From Acinetobacter portensis (lineage in GTDB: Bacteria; Pseudomonadota; Gammaproteobacteria; Pseudomonadales; Moraxellaceae), in assembly GCF_023158935.1 (NCBI RefSeq), contig NZ_CP096120.1:62001-126000 (forward strand): DNA of 64,000 nt. The letters run 5' to 3'. Every line of letters begins with the position of its first letter. The first letter of the stretch is position 1. Positions 46,518 through 54,063 of the stretch are shown here, piece by piece. The notes below the pieces were generated by a model. It did no database searches, was not told where the DNA came from, and saw only the letters and a program-made list of their open reading frames with translations. The position numbers and the translations under genes were made by a program.

Positions 46518-46865
46518 TTATTTTAATTTACGAATTTCAGCTTCATCAAAACCAATAATAAAGCCTGAACCGGTAGTAATAACAGGGCGTTTAATCATGC
46601 TTGTATGTGTAGTAAGTGTTTCAATAAGATTCGCTTCACTTGCAAGGGCATGTTGCTGTTCTTCTTCGCTTAGTTTTTTCCAAGTTGTCCCTTTTTTATT
46701 CAGTACTAAATCTTGACCAATTTCAGATAACAAAGTTTTCACAGTTTCGGCATCTATGCCTTGTTTTTTATAATCATGAAATTCATACGCTAAGCCAAGC
46801 TCTGTCAGTAAATCGAATGTTTTTTTCATTGAATTACAATTTTTAATGCCATAAACCTTAAGCAT
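46518..46865 (-). CDS. ArsC/Spx-family protein (YffB-like)
   Basis: A 115-residue thioredoxin-fold protein starting MLKVYGIKNCNSMKKTFDLL with a single Cys10 followed by KK, as in YffB and Spx/ArsC relatives. YEFHDYKKQGID and MIKRPVITTGSGFIIGFDEAE are conserved. Only one active Cys is seen, so arsenate reduction is not supported; a glutathione-dependent reductase is more likely by family. Confidence 0.85.
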   Translation of the reverse strand: MLKVYGIKNCNSMKKTFDLLTELGLAYEFHDYKKQGIDAETVKTLLSEIGQDLVLNKKGTTWKKLSEEEQQHALASEANLIETLTTHTSMIKRPVITTGSGFIIGFDEAEIRKLK

Positions 46866-47049
46866 AATTACGCCTTATTTAGATTCTAAATTTTAAATAG
46901 ATTAGCGGAAAATAAAGGAAAGCTCTATGTGAAATCATAAAAATCATGTTTCATGAGTTTGACACGAAAGGTTCATGTAATTGTCATGAAATTCATTGAG
47001 AATATGCTGTGTAGATAAGAAGAATAAAAAACTGCAAATAAAAATGATA
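46866..47049. other. Intergenic spacer before the candidate small RNA
   Basis: The YffB-like gene and its promoter face left here, while the candidate small RNA ends at its right edge. No open frame is present; TTCATG/CATGAA motifs occur several times near 46945-46990, without known meaning. Confidence 0.3.
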
Positions 47050-47207
47050 TTTATAAAAAGAGAAAACCCGCATCTAATCATCCTGATTATGCGGGTCTCA
47101 CTATAACGTCCAATGTCTTACATCCTTGAGAACAAAATTAATTGTTCCTTCTTCATCCTACGGCTTCCAATCCTTTTGTTGTCATCCTGACAGTGTCCCT
47201 TTGCCGT
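47050..47207 (-). ncRNA. Candidate GGA-motif small RNA, possible CsrA/RsmA binder
   Basis: This non-coding stretch has a strong 3' terminator on the minus strand: ACCCGCAT (47096-47089) pairs with ATGCGGGT (47073-47066), followed by a TTTTCTCTTTTT tail. The RNA would contain GGAUG four times (plus-strand CATCC at 47079, 47121, 47154 and 47183) and further GGA triplets. Two copies lie in perfect small hairpins with an AGGAU loop: UGUC/GACA (47180-47192) and AAUC/GAUU (47076-47088). CAAGGAUGU at 47127-47119 matches the CsrA SELEX core. Multi-copy small RNAs are reported in Acinetobacter; membership here is inference. Confidence 0.6.
47066..47096 (-). terminator. Terminator of the candidate small RNA
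   Basis: An 8-bp GC-rich stem (47089-47096 with 47066-47073); the 15-base loop itself holds an AAUC-AGGAU-GAUU hairpin. T-rich tail runs from 47065 down to 47052 on the minus strand. Confidence 0.75.
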
Positions 47208-47213
47208 GGAGCT

Positions 47214-47242
47214 ATAATGCGCTGATTCGATGTAGAGATAAA
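47214..47242 (-). promoter_or_regulatory. Possible promoter of the candidate small RNA
   Basis: On the minus strand TTTATC (47242-47237) and CATTAT (47219-47214) are separated by 17 bp. Both match sigma-70 boxes only partly. Transcription would begin near 47207 and run to the terminator, about 155 nt. Confidence 0.3.
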
Positions 47243-47310
47243 TGCCCAAATACGACATGTTGTGTAGGACAATAAACTCTATTCAGTGAACACTCGTAAA
47301 CTTAATTGGT

Positions 47311-48129
47311 TTAAATTTTATAATCAATGATGACAGGGGCGTGGTCGCTAAACCATTCTTCTTTATATACCCAAGCATTCACTGTACGATCTTTCCAATC
47401 TAGAGAGCATGCTTGGTAGTCAATACGCCAACCTACGTTCTTCGCACGTGCTTGACCACGATTCGACCACCAAGAATACACTTCAGCTTCCTTACGAACT
47501 TCACGGAAAGTATCTACATAGCCTAAATCATCATAAATATGATCTAGCCAAGCACGTTCATGAGGTAAGCAGCCTGAAGCTTTTTGGTTGCCCGACCAGT
47601 TTTTAATATCAATACGTTTATGTACGATATTGTAGTCGCCACAGACAATGATAGATTTATTTTCTTCACGCCATTGTTTTAGAATTTTTTTGTATTCATC
47701 TAAAAAGTGGTCTTTGCGTACCTGAGCTTCATCGCCAGATGACCCAGAAGGGAGATATAATGAGCAAATATGCGCCGTTTTTTCTAATCCAAGATCAAAT
47801 TCGGCTGAAATAAAACGACCTTGTGAATCGGCAAGTTCAAAACCTAAACCATCTGTTACAGATACAAAAGGTAAGCGGCTGTAAATTGCTGTACCTGCGT
47901 AGCCAGATTTTTCCGCAGGGAAAAGATGTGTGTACCATCCTTCAGGTTTGAATTTGTCTGTCCATTGTTCGTGCGTAATGCGTGATTCTTGCATGCAAAT
48001 TACGTCTGCATCGGATGTTGCCATCCAATCGAAAATGCCTTTTTTTTCAGCCGCACGTAATCCGTTTACGTTTATTGACACTACTCGTAAAATTTTTTGA
48101 TCACTTGGATAGCTACTCTTTGGTATCAT
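47311..48129 (-). CDS. Exodeoxyribonuclease III family protein, in the crc position next to pyrE
   Basis: A 272-residue ExoIII/APE-type protein. Metal and catalytic residues are kept: SINVNG, MQESR (Glu), GDYNIVHKRID (Asp, Asn) and a final SDHAPVI (Asp-His). It shares with Pseudomonas Crc the phrases LPSGSSGDE, DVKNW-like DIKNW, ERAWLD, GYVDTFREV and YSWW, and like crc it is divergent from pyrE. Pseudomonas Crc lost the nuclease residues; this protein has not. It could be a working AP endonuclease, a Crc-like regulator, or both. ATG 48129; divergent from pyrE by 40 bp. Confidence 0.85.
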   Translation of the reverse strand: MIPKSSYPSDQKILRVVSINVNGLRAAEKKGIFDWMATSDADVICMQESRITHEQWTDKFKPEGWYTHLFPAEKSGYAGTAIYSRLPFVSVTDGLGFELADSQGRFISAEFDLGLEKTAHICSLYLPSGSSGDEAQVRKDHFLDEYKKILKQWREENKSIIVCGDYNIVHKRIDIKNWSGNQKASGCLPHERAWLDHIYDDLGYVDTFREVRKEAEVYSWWSNRGQARAKNVGWRIDYQACSLDWKDRTVNAWVYKEEWFSDHAPVIIDYKI

Positions 48130-48169
48130 GCGCAGTCATAACCTTTCTTTATGAATTTTGGAGCACCTC

Positions 48170-48820
48170 ATGACATCGCCAGCTCAGTTTAACCCTCAAG
48201 CTTTTATCGAACTTGCATTATCACGTGGTGTGCTTAAATTTGGTGAGTTTACTTTAAAATCGGGTCGTGTGAGTCCTTATTTTTTCAATGCAGGTTTACT
48301 CAACGACGGTGAAGCTTTATCTGTATTAGCTTCGGGCTACGCAGATAAATTAACACAATGTGAAAATGTTGATGTGGTTTTTGGTCCTGCTTATAAAGGT
48401 ATTCCGTTTGTAGCTGCAACTGCTGTGGCTTTGTCACAAAATCATGGTGTAAGTGTGCCATGGGGCTTTAACCGTAAAGAAGCGAAAGATCACGGTGAAG
48501 GTGGTGTTTTGGTTGGTGCTTCTGTTGAAGGTAAAAAAGTTTGGATTATTGATGATGTGATTACTGCGGGTACGGCTATTCGTGAAGTAGTTACAATTTT
48601 GAAAAATGCAGGCGCGCAAATTGCGGGTGTTTTGGTTGCGCTTGACCGTCAAGAAAAAGGTCAGGGTAGTTTGTCTGCAATTCAAGAAGTTCAGAAAGAA
48701 TTAGAAATTCCTGTTCATGCATTAATTACTATGAAAGATTTAATGGATTATTTAGATGCGAAAGGTGAGAAAGAAGCTTTAGCGAAAATGGAAGCTTATC
48801 GCATTAAGTATGGTATCTAA
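48170..48820 (+). CDS. pyrE: Orotate phosphoribosyltransferase
   Basis: Makes orotidine monophosphate in pyrimidine synthesis. From ATG 48170 (GGAGCACCTC upstream) it is 216 residues; a TTG at 48158 is rejected because it overlaps this ribosome site. [36 protein letters not shown] and the PRPP motif [14 protein letters not shown] are diagnostic. Its terminator has been split by an IS4-family element. Confidence 0.97.
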   Translation: MTSPAQFNPQAFIELALSRGVLKFGEFTLKSGRVSPYFFNAGLLNDGEALSVLASGYADKLTQCENVDVVFGPAYKGIPFVAATAVALSQNHGVSVPWGFNRKEAKDHGEGGVLVGASVEGKKVWIIDDVITAGTAIREVVTILKNAGAQIAGVLVALDRQEKGQGSLSAIQEVQKELEIPVHALITMKDLMDYLDAKGEKEALAKMEAYRIKYGI

Positions 48821-48854
48821 GATTTTTTAGAGATGTAAAAAGGGAAGCAAAGGC

Positions 48855-50121
48855 CACTGCTGTCCCACAATTTTTATAAGAGGAAGCTCACATGAGCTTC
48901 CTCTTGTTTGATGGGGATTTTATCGGGTGAAAATAACGCTTTTAAGGTTTTTATTTCAAATAAATTCACCTGAATTATTCTGAGTAAGCGCTGAACTGTC
49001 CAGCCTTTTTTCCCTAAATGTTGAGCGAAACTTACTAGTAAATAGGCGATCATCGCAATCCAGATTTGTGTCTGAATTGCGTTCCTGCTGCGGCCTAGAA
49101 ACGCTTTTAATTTGAGATTTTGCTTAATCGCCTTAAAGAACAGCTCAACTTTCCAACGATCTTTATAAATCGCCGCAATGGTGGAGGCGGCTAAATGAAA
49201 GTTATTGCTGAGAAAGCTAAAGTGCTTGCCACTTTGCTGATCTCTATATTCAATTCTTCTTAACACTGGGGCTTTTCTTTTTAGGGCATGTGCGCTATTC
49301 AGCTGAATGGTTTCATCTTTTAGAATACCTTTGGATTCAAGCACTGGATGTTGCTGGATCACCTGATACACAGATTTAGGCCTAAAACGTGTGACAAATC
49401 CAATGTTTTGAGCAGTCAGATTTGCATACCATTGGTAATCGACATAGCCTTTATCAAAAACTACAATGCTGCCAGCAGGAAACTGGAATTTGCGGCCTTG
49501 TACCATGTCATTTTCTTTGCCATTTTCAACTGCAACAAACTCAGGAATATCATTGCTGTGATTCAATCCTATGCTGAGTTTCATGCTGGCTTTTGAGTCG
49601 TGAACTTTGGCCCATTCACATAAGGAAAGCGACAGGTCAATATGACTGGCATCCAAGGAATACAAGGGATTCTTAAAGCGAAATTTATGAGCTACTTTTG
49701 AGTGTTCATAGTATTTAAGCAACTTGTAAAATAGCTGTTGATACAAGGCAGCAGGCTGCTGCTCATTGATTCGTGCCAGTGTACTTCGGGGTATAGACTT
49801 TGCTCCGAGATGACTCAGTTTTTCCTGCTGGCACTCCAGATTGGATTGAATATCTCTCAGACTTTGCCTGCAGGAAAGTTGAGACATCAATATGGCAATA
49901 AACTGATCCCATCTTGAGGCCGCTCTAAATTTCTGTCCAACATGGTGTACTTTAGCAAGTTGTTCAAAATCCTGTCGCACGACGGGTTTAATCAGCTGAT
50001 GAAATACGGTATTCTGATGTGACAAAACCTGAATCCTGGTCGTTAAAGTGTTGGTTCGTACTCATATTTTAACTGTTAGGACTCAGGTTTTTTATTTAAA
50101 TCAAACTATGGGACAGCAGTG
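48855..50121 (-). mobile_element. IS4-family insertion sequence, 1267 bp, inside the pyrE terminator
   Basis: Inverted repeats CACTGCTGTCCCA (48855-48867) and TGGGACAGCAGTG (50109-50121). A perfect 10-bp target duplication AAGCAAAGGC flanks it (48845-48854 and 50122-50131). The duplicated bases are part of the stem and loop of the pyrE terminator. It is a different IS4 subgroup from the 13038-14428 element: the ends and the transposase differ. Confidence 0.95.
48874..50025 (-). CDS. IS4-family transposase with N-terminal DUF4372-type domain
   Basis: An intact 383-residue transposase. The N-terminal part (FHQLIKPVVRQDFEQLAKVHHVG...FIAILMSQLSCRQSLRDI) is the DUF4372-like region of the ISPepr1-type subgroup. 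DDE residues: LYSLDASHIDLS, IVVFDKGYVDYQWY and IYKDRWKVELFFKAIKQNLKLK, the last with the Y-(2)-R-(3)-E-(6)-K signature. ATG 50025. Confidence 0.92.
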   Translation of the reverse strand: MSHQNTVFHQLIKPVVRQDFEQLAKVHHVGQKFRAASRWDQFIAILMSQLSCRQSLRDIQSNLECQQEKLSHLGAKSIPRSTLARINEQQPAALYQQLFYKLLKYYEHSKVAHKFRFKNPLYSLDASHIDLSLSLCEWAKVHDSKASMKLSIGLNHSNDIPEFVAVENGKENDMVQGRKFQFPAGSIVVFDKGYVDYQWYANLTAQNIGFVTRFRPKSVYQVIQQHPVLESKGILKDETIQLNSAHALKRKAPVLRRIEYRDQQSGKHFSFLSNNFHLAASTIAAIYKDRWKVELFFKAIKQNLKLKAFLGRSRNAIQTQIWIAMIAYLLVSFAQHLGKKGWTVQRLLRIIQVNLFEIKTLKALFSPDKIPIKQEEAHVSFLL

Positions 50122-50167
50122 AAGCAAAGGCTTCCTTTTTTGTTGCGTATTACACATAAAATATACT

Positions 50168-51037
50168 AGACCTCTTGCGAAAGTAAAAAATTGTTTATAC
50201 TAGTCCCATGAAATATGAAAATTTAACTAGATTTAATGATGGGGAATTTAAACGACTTGTTGGAGTTCCTCGTCCATTATTCTTAAAAATGGTATCAGTG
50301 TTACAACATGCTGAACTTGCCAAGAAAAAATCTGGAAGACCTCATTCGTTGTGTTTAGAGGATCAATTGTTGTTAACTTTAAATTACTTACGCTGTTATA
50401 GAACTCAAATTGAGTTATCCGCCGACTATAACCTAGCTGAAAGTAATGTGAATCGTACGATTCAGAAAGTTGAAAATGCTCTGATTCAATCACGGATTTT
50501 CGCATTGCCTAAAAGGAGTCAAAAGTTTAGTGAGGAGGATTATGTAATCGTTGATGTCACTGAGTCACAGATTGAGCGTCCCAAAAAAACAAAGAAAATT
50601 CTATAGCGGTAAAAAGAAGAAACATACGCTAAAAACACAGGTCATTTTTAACCCAAAATTAAAGCAAATTGTAAGTATACAGATTGAAGATGGCAGAAAA
50701 CACGATCTGACGATTGCGCGTAAGTATTTGAAGGAGATGGTCATTTATCCTTGTATCATGGCAGATTTAGCCTATAAAGGATTTCATCAGATTAAGAGTA
50801 AGTTACTCATTCCAATCAAGAAACCTAAGAATTTATCATTACCCCAAATAGCAAAACAGATCAACCAAGAAATCAGTCGGCGTAGGATCACAATTGAACA
50901 TATCAACGGCAAACTTAAACATTTTCGGATATTAACAGAACGCTATAGAAATAGACGGAAACGCTTTGGTCTAAGAATGAATTTAATTGCTGGAATGGTG
51001 AATTGGATGCTCTTAAATTAACTTTCGCAAGAGATCT
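50168..51037 (+). mobile_element. IS5-family insertion sequence, about 870 bp
   Basis: Inverted repeats AGACCTCTTGCGAAAGT (50168-50184) and its complement ACTTTCGCAAGAGATCT (51021-51037) with one mismatch. A short ACT or TA duplication could flank it (50165-50167 and 51038-51040), within the range for IS5 relatives. It lies only 46 bp from the previous element, so this is an IS cluster. Confidence 0.88.
50208..51021 (+). CDS. IS5-family transposase in two frames
   Basis: The first frame (50208-50606) has the N-terminal helix-turn-helix region and the first catalytic Asp (YVIVDVTESQIERPKK). The second (open from before 50551 to 51021) continues QRKFYSGKKKKHTLKTQ, with the second Asp in IMADLAYKGF and Glu in RITIEHINGKLKHFRIL. 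They meet at an A7 run (50583-50589). Joining needs a +1 (or -2) shift; removing one A would give a single frame. So it is either a frameshifted copy or expressed by slippage. Confidence 0.85.
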
Positions 51038-51060
51038 ACTTATAACCATGAAAACAAATT

Positions 51061-51098
51061 AAAAAGCTCTATTTATTAGAACAGAGCTTTTAATTTTT
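51061..51098 (+). terminator. Hairpin terminator downstream of the IS5 element
   Basis: Stem AAAAGCTCT/AGAGCTTTT with a 12-base loop and a T-rich tail. No gene ends immediately before it except the IS transposase (51021), so it may be the old terminator of a lost neighbour. Confidence 0.65.
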
Positions 51099-51241
51099 AT
51101 CTAAGTTTTTGAAACTTAATGATAAATATAGTAGAAGCAAGTTATATATCTTCTTGTAAGTATTTCTTCAAGCTTATGACAGCTATATATAGATGATTTC
51201 GCTCTTAAAATACTGACTATGAAAGGAGCTTTTATGCTAAT

Positions 51242-52510
51242 TCATGAGCTTCTATTTGTAAAAATACCTAAACACTGCCTGAGGAAACTTATTTTTTGGG
51301 GTTTAATATGGTTGGTTACAAGAATAGACTTCTTTCGTATTTCGCTCTCTATTTGATTTTCAATTTCTATTTTGGGTATTTGAATTGTAGTTGATACAGA
51401 ATCATTTTTATTAATAGGGAGGATATTAGTTATAATTTCAAAAAGATTTTGATCAAAATAGTGTTCATTTTTATTATATTCACAGTTAGTACTGCGATTC
51501 CATCGCCAGTTAGTGCTAATAATTTTATAATGTAAATGATAAAACTCTTCGCTGTATTGAACATTTTGACAATTGTTAACATCATGAACGCGCCATTGTG
51601 AAAACTTAGGTGTATTCCTAGGGTCAATGCACCATTTTTTAGTAGTTTCCACTAATTTTTTTGAGCGATAATAGAAATTGTTAAAATTAATACCAAGATC
51701 CTCTCTATAAGGAATTGGTTCAATCCACTCACCTTTTAATTTTAAATATGGTGTTTCTTTTAAAGCATCAAAAACAGTTCGTCCTGTTTTTGAAAAAATT
51801 AATTCATCAACATCTACTTGAATTACACCTGCAGCTTTTGCTAAAAAACACTCTTTTGCATGTTCAAGTATTCCATATTGACAAAAGTCTGAATCAAATG
51901 GCGCATCTATAGGGCCAAATTTGAAGTTCCAAGGAATTATAAATATATCAATATTTATATCACTTAAATAATTTTTTAAATCTTCTATAGAATATTGATC
52001 AGAATTATTATCATAAATAATAACAGAGTTGATATCATGTACACTTTTATAAAATTCTATCCAATCATGGATCCATCTTAAATTGTTATTTTTAGATTTG
52101 GTCAATAATACTTTCTTATTTAGAAATAAATCATGATAGCATTGGAAATTCTCCTTAATTTCAAAACATAATTCATTATAGACTAATGTGAATTTTTTTA
52201 TTTCGGATGGAAAATGAATTGATAGCCTGCAAGCTCTATCAATTTTTTCAATATTAATTTTATTATTAGAAATGAGATTTCCATTAATAAAAAACTTTCC
52301 TTTTTTTATTATAGCCTCTAAACCATTGATGGGAGGTCCTGAGAAAACCAATTTGTTTTCTGACTTAAAAATATCATAAGAAAAAGTTTTATAATCAAAT
52401 TCTAAATCATAATTGGAATCTTTTTTGTGGGGTTTCCTTGGCTCACGTCTTTTTAAATTAATTTCTTCTGGGATTACAATAGGATTAACTTGAAAAACAA
52501 AACAGCTCAT
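51242..52510 (-). CDS. Glycosyltransferase, GT92-like / GT2-related
   Basis: A 422-residue protein. The N-terminal 130 residues are unassigned; the core has LRWIHDWIEFYKSVHDINSVIIYDNNSD (nucleotide-binding start) and the metal-binding DxD in VIQVDVDELIF. QYGILEHAKECFLAKAAG and the late HYKIISTNWRW also fit the GT92/family-2-related group. The gene is far more AT-rich than its neighbours and lies between IS5 and IS1 family elements, signs of transfer. It probably acts on a surface polysaccharide, but no pathway genes are adjacent. Confidence 0.75.
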   Translation of the reverse strand: MSCFVFQVNPIVIPEEINLKRREPRKPHKKDSNYDLEFDYKTFSYDIFKSENKLVFSGPPINGLEAIIKKGKFFINGNLISNNKINIEKIDRACRLSIHFPSEIKKFTLVYNELCFEIKENFQCYHDLFLNKKVLLTKSKNNNLRWIHDWIEFYKSVHDINSVIIYDNNSDQYSIEDLKNYLSDINIDIFIIPWNFKFGPIDAPFDSDFCQYGILEHAKECFLAKAAGVIQVDVDELIFSKTGRTVFDALKETPYLKLKGEWIEPIPYREDLGINFNNFYYRSKKLVETTKKWCIDPRNTPKFSQWRVHDVNNCQNVQYSEEFYHLHYKIISTNWRWNRSTNCEYNKNEHYFDQNLFEIITNILPINKNDSVSTTIQIPKIEIENQIESEIRKKSILVTNHIKPQKISFLRQCLGIFTNRSS

Positions 52511-52665
52511 ATAATGGACTCTTATATATTGAAAATGAAAAATCTCATAAATTACAATTTAATTATAAATAGTATAGCTATAATGCTAGATGAGCTCATT
52601 ATGTCGTGGTTTATTTATAATTCTGATCATTTAAAATAAATCGCTTATACGAAATTTAATTTCAT

Positions 52666-52908
52666 CTACTGATACAACTTATAAAACCGATACTCAGGAA
52701 AAATTAACCCGACGATAAAAAGAATGGTAAATCCTATCCATGTAAATAAAGCCATTGCGCGTAATTGTTCTTTATTCTAATACGCTTCCATATCTAAAAA
52801 AAAGATACTTTTCCATCCTTTAATTGCATTTGCACCACCCCAAGAAAGTATCCATTTACAAATTAAGCTAATGAAAATATACAAACAAATCCAAACAGGC
52901 GTAGACAT
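52666..52908 (-). pseudogene. Small membrane protein gene broken by TAG, with IS1-family insertion at its start
   Basis: An 80-codon frame runs from ATG 52908 to a stop at 52666, interrupted only by TAG at codon 44 (52777-52779). The two halves read MSTPVWICLYIFISLICKWI... and NKEQLRAMALFTWIGFTILFIVGLIFPEY, each with one membrane helix. A single TGG to TAG change (Trp) would explain it. An IS1-family element begins 9 bp upstream of the ATG and has removed its promoter. I do not know the family. Confidence 0.6.
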
Positions 52909-52916
52909 AATTTTTG

Positions 52917-53705
52917 GGTGGTGTTTCCAAAAGTATGCTGAAATTAAATGAAGCCATTATTGATATAAAAGAAGGTTAAGTCGAAGGCTTTAAAATGGTT
53001 TTCAAGCTTTTTCGAAAAATTACAACTTTTCCTAAAACTACGTCTAATTCGATGCCTTATTTTACAATTATTTCCTTCAATACCTACAGTAAAAAACTTA
53101 CCAATACTTTGCTTACAGTTTTTAAAGGCAGTCACAAAACTATCCCAGTGATCACTTGAAATTCGGGTGTAGTGAACACCTAATTGCTTTAACTTTGCCT
53201 TCAATCGTTGGACTGTCGCCAGATCTCGTTTACCCCAAACATAAGCAACAATTTCACCTGTTTCTCTATGGTATGCGTAAATAAGCCATTGTTTATTCTT
53301 TTTATTTCCTACAAAAGTCCAAAACTCATCAACCTCAATAGATTCATAATAATTTTGCTTAGGGCGAATTTTATAAGTGGATTTACTTAATGTTCGTAAA
53401 ACCTTACCTATGCTGACACGCTCGGTTTCTGCAATATCTCTTATACCACCCCCTCTAACCATCAGGTGGAGTATTTTATTTGTTATACCAGAATGACAAC
53501 CTCGGTAACTAAGAGCATGATCCCCAATAAACTGACGCTTGCAGTTTTTACATTGATAGTTTTGCTTACCATTTAGTTTGAAGCCATTTTTCTTTATACT
53601 GTCACTTCGACAGGTTGGACATTTGATTTCTAGTGTTATTTGCATCTCACTATTTTATCAAAAGCCAACCTGTTTTTTTTTCAGCATACTTTTTGAAACA
53701 CCACC
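52917..53705 (-). mobile_element. IS1-family insertion sequence, 789 bp
   Basis: Terminal repeats GGTGGTGTTTCCAAAAGT at 52917 and GGTGGTGTTTCAAAAAGT on the complement at 53705, continuing to about 25 bp with one mismatch. The flanking direct repeat ATTTTTG (52910-52916 and 53707-53713, 7 bp; 8 with one mismatch) fits the 8-9 bp duplications of IS1 elements. One base (T53706) separates the right end from the 7-bp match, so the exact boundary may differ by a base. Confidence 0.88.
52944..53645 (-). CDS. IS1-family transposase, single frame
   Basis: An intact 233-residue transposase. The N-terminal zinc finger is CPTCRSDSIKKNGFKLNGKQNYQCKNC, then a helix-turn-helix region (GGGIRDIAETERVSIGKVLRTL). 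The DDE core has IEVDEFWTFVG, RISSDHWDSF and TVGIEGNNCKIRHRIRR. It is one continuous frame, unlike classic IS1 (InsA/InsB), so it belongs to the single-ORF subgroup. Confidence 0.92.
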   Translation of the reverse strand: MQITLEIKCPTCRSDSIKKNGFKLNGKQNYQCKNCKRQFIGDHALSYRGCHSGITNKILHLMVRGGGIRDIAETERVSIGKVLRTLSKSTYKIRPKQNYYESIEVDEFWTFVGNKKNKQWLIYAYHRETGEIVAYVWGKRDLATVQRLKAKLKQLGVHYTRISSDHWDSFVTAFKNCKQSIGKFFTVGIEGNNCKIRHRIRRSFRKSCNFSKKLENHFKAFDLTFFYINNGFI

Positions 53706-53757
53706 TATTTTTGAAAGTAGACTTTTTATAAGTCAATAAAATATAACACTAATATTT

Positions 53758-53955
53758 TTAATTGTTTAATTTATTGTCACATAACTTACATTCCAACATC
53801 ACGCCTAATTTTTTCTTGCGACCATCTTCCGTTAATACCCAAGCACGGTTTTGCCAAGGCGGAGTATGGCGAACATGCTGATTATGACCACAAGCAAGCT
53901 CTGCAACATAATGTTGCTCATCATCCAAATGAAAACCAATGATGGCTTGTAACAT
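53758..53955 (-). CDS. DUF3565 protein
   Basis: A 65-residue protein matching the DUF3565 pattern closely: IIGFHLDDEQHYVAELACGHNQHVRHTPPWQNRAWVLTEDGRKKKLG...CKLC. One Cys and His (ACGHNQH) plus a C-terminal CKLC pair suggest metal binding. Function unknown. ATG 53955; divergent from gshB. Confidence 0.88.
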   Translation of the reverse strand: MLQAIIGFHLDDEQHYVAELACGHNQHVRHTPPWQNRAWVLTEDGRKKKLGVMLECKLCDNKLNN

Positions 53956-54063
53956 TAAGACACCTTCAACATAAAAGAATAAAAAGGATTACGGAAATTC
54001 AGAAAAAGAAATTAAGAATCTCCGTTATACTCTTCAGCAGATCATTTTTAAAAGAGCAGAAAT

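Larger units (their letters stand above)
48837..50141 (+). terminator. pyrE terminator split by an IS4-family element
   Basis: AAAAAGGGAAGC (48837-48848) before the element and GCTTCCTTTTTT (50130-50141) after it are complementary over 12 bp with one G-U pair. Removing the IS and one copy of the duplication restores a hairpin with an AAAG loop and a T6 tail, 16 bp after the pyrE stop. Confidence 0.85.

Noticed and set aside
51038..53716. Composite transposon carrying the glycosyltransferase
   Set aside because: The flanking elements belong to different families (IS5 and IS1) with unrelated ends, so they cannot move the segment together as a classic composite transposon.
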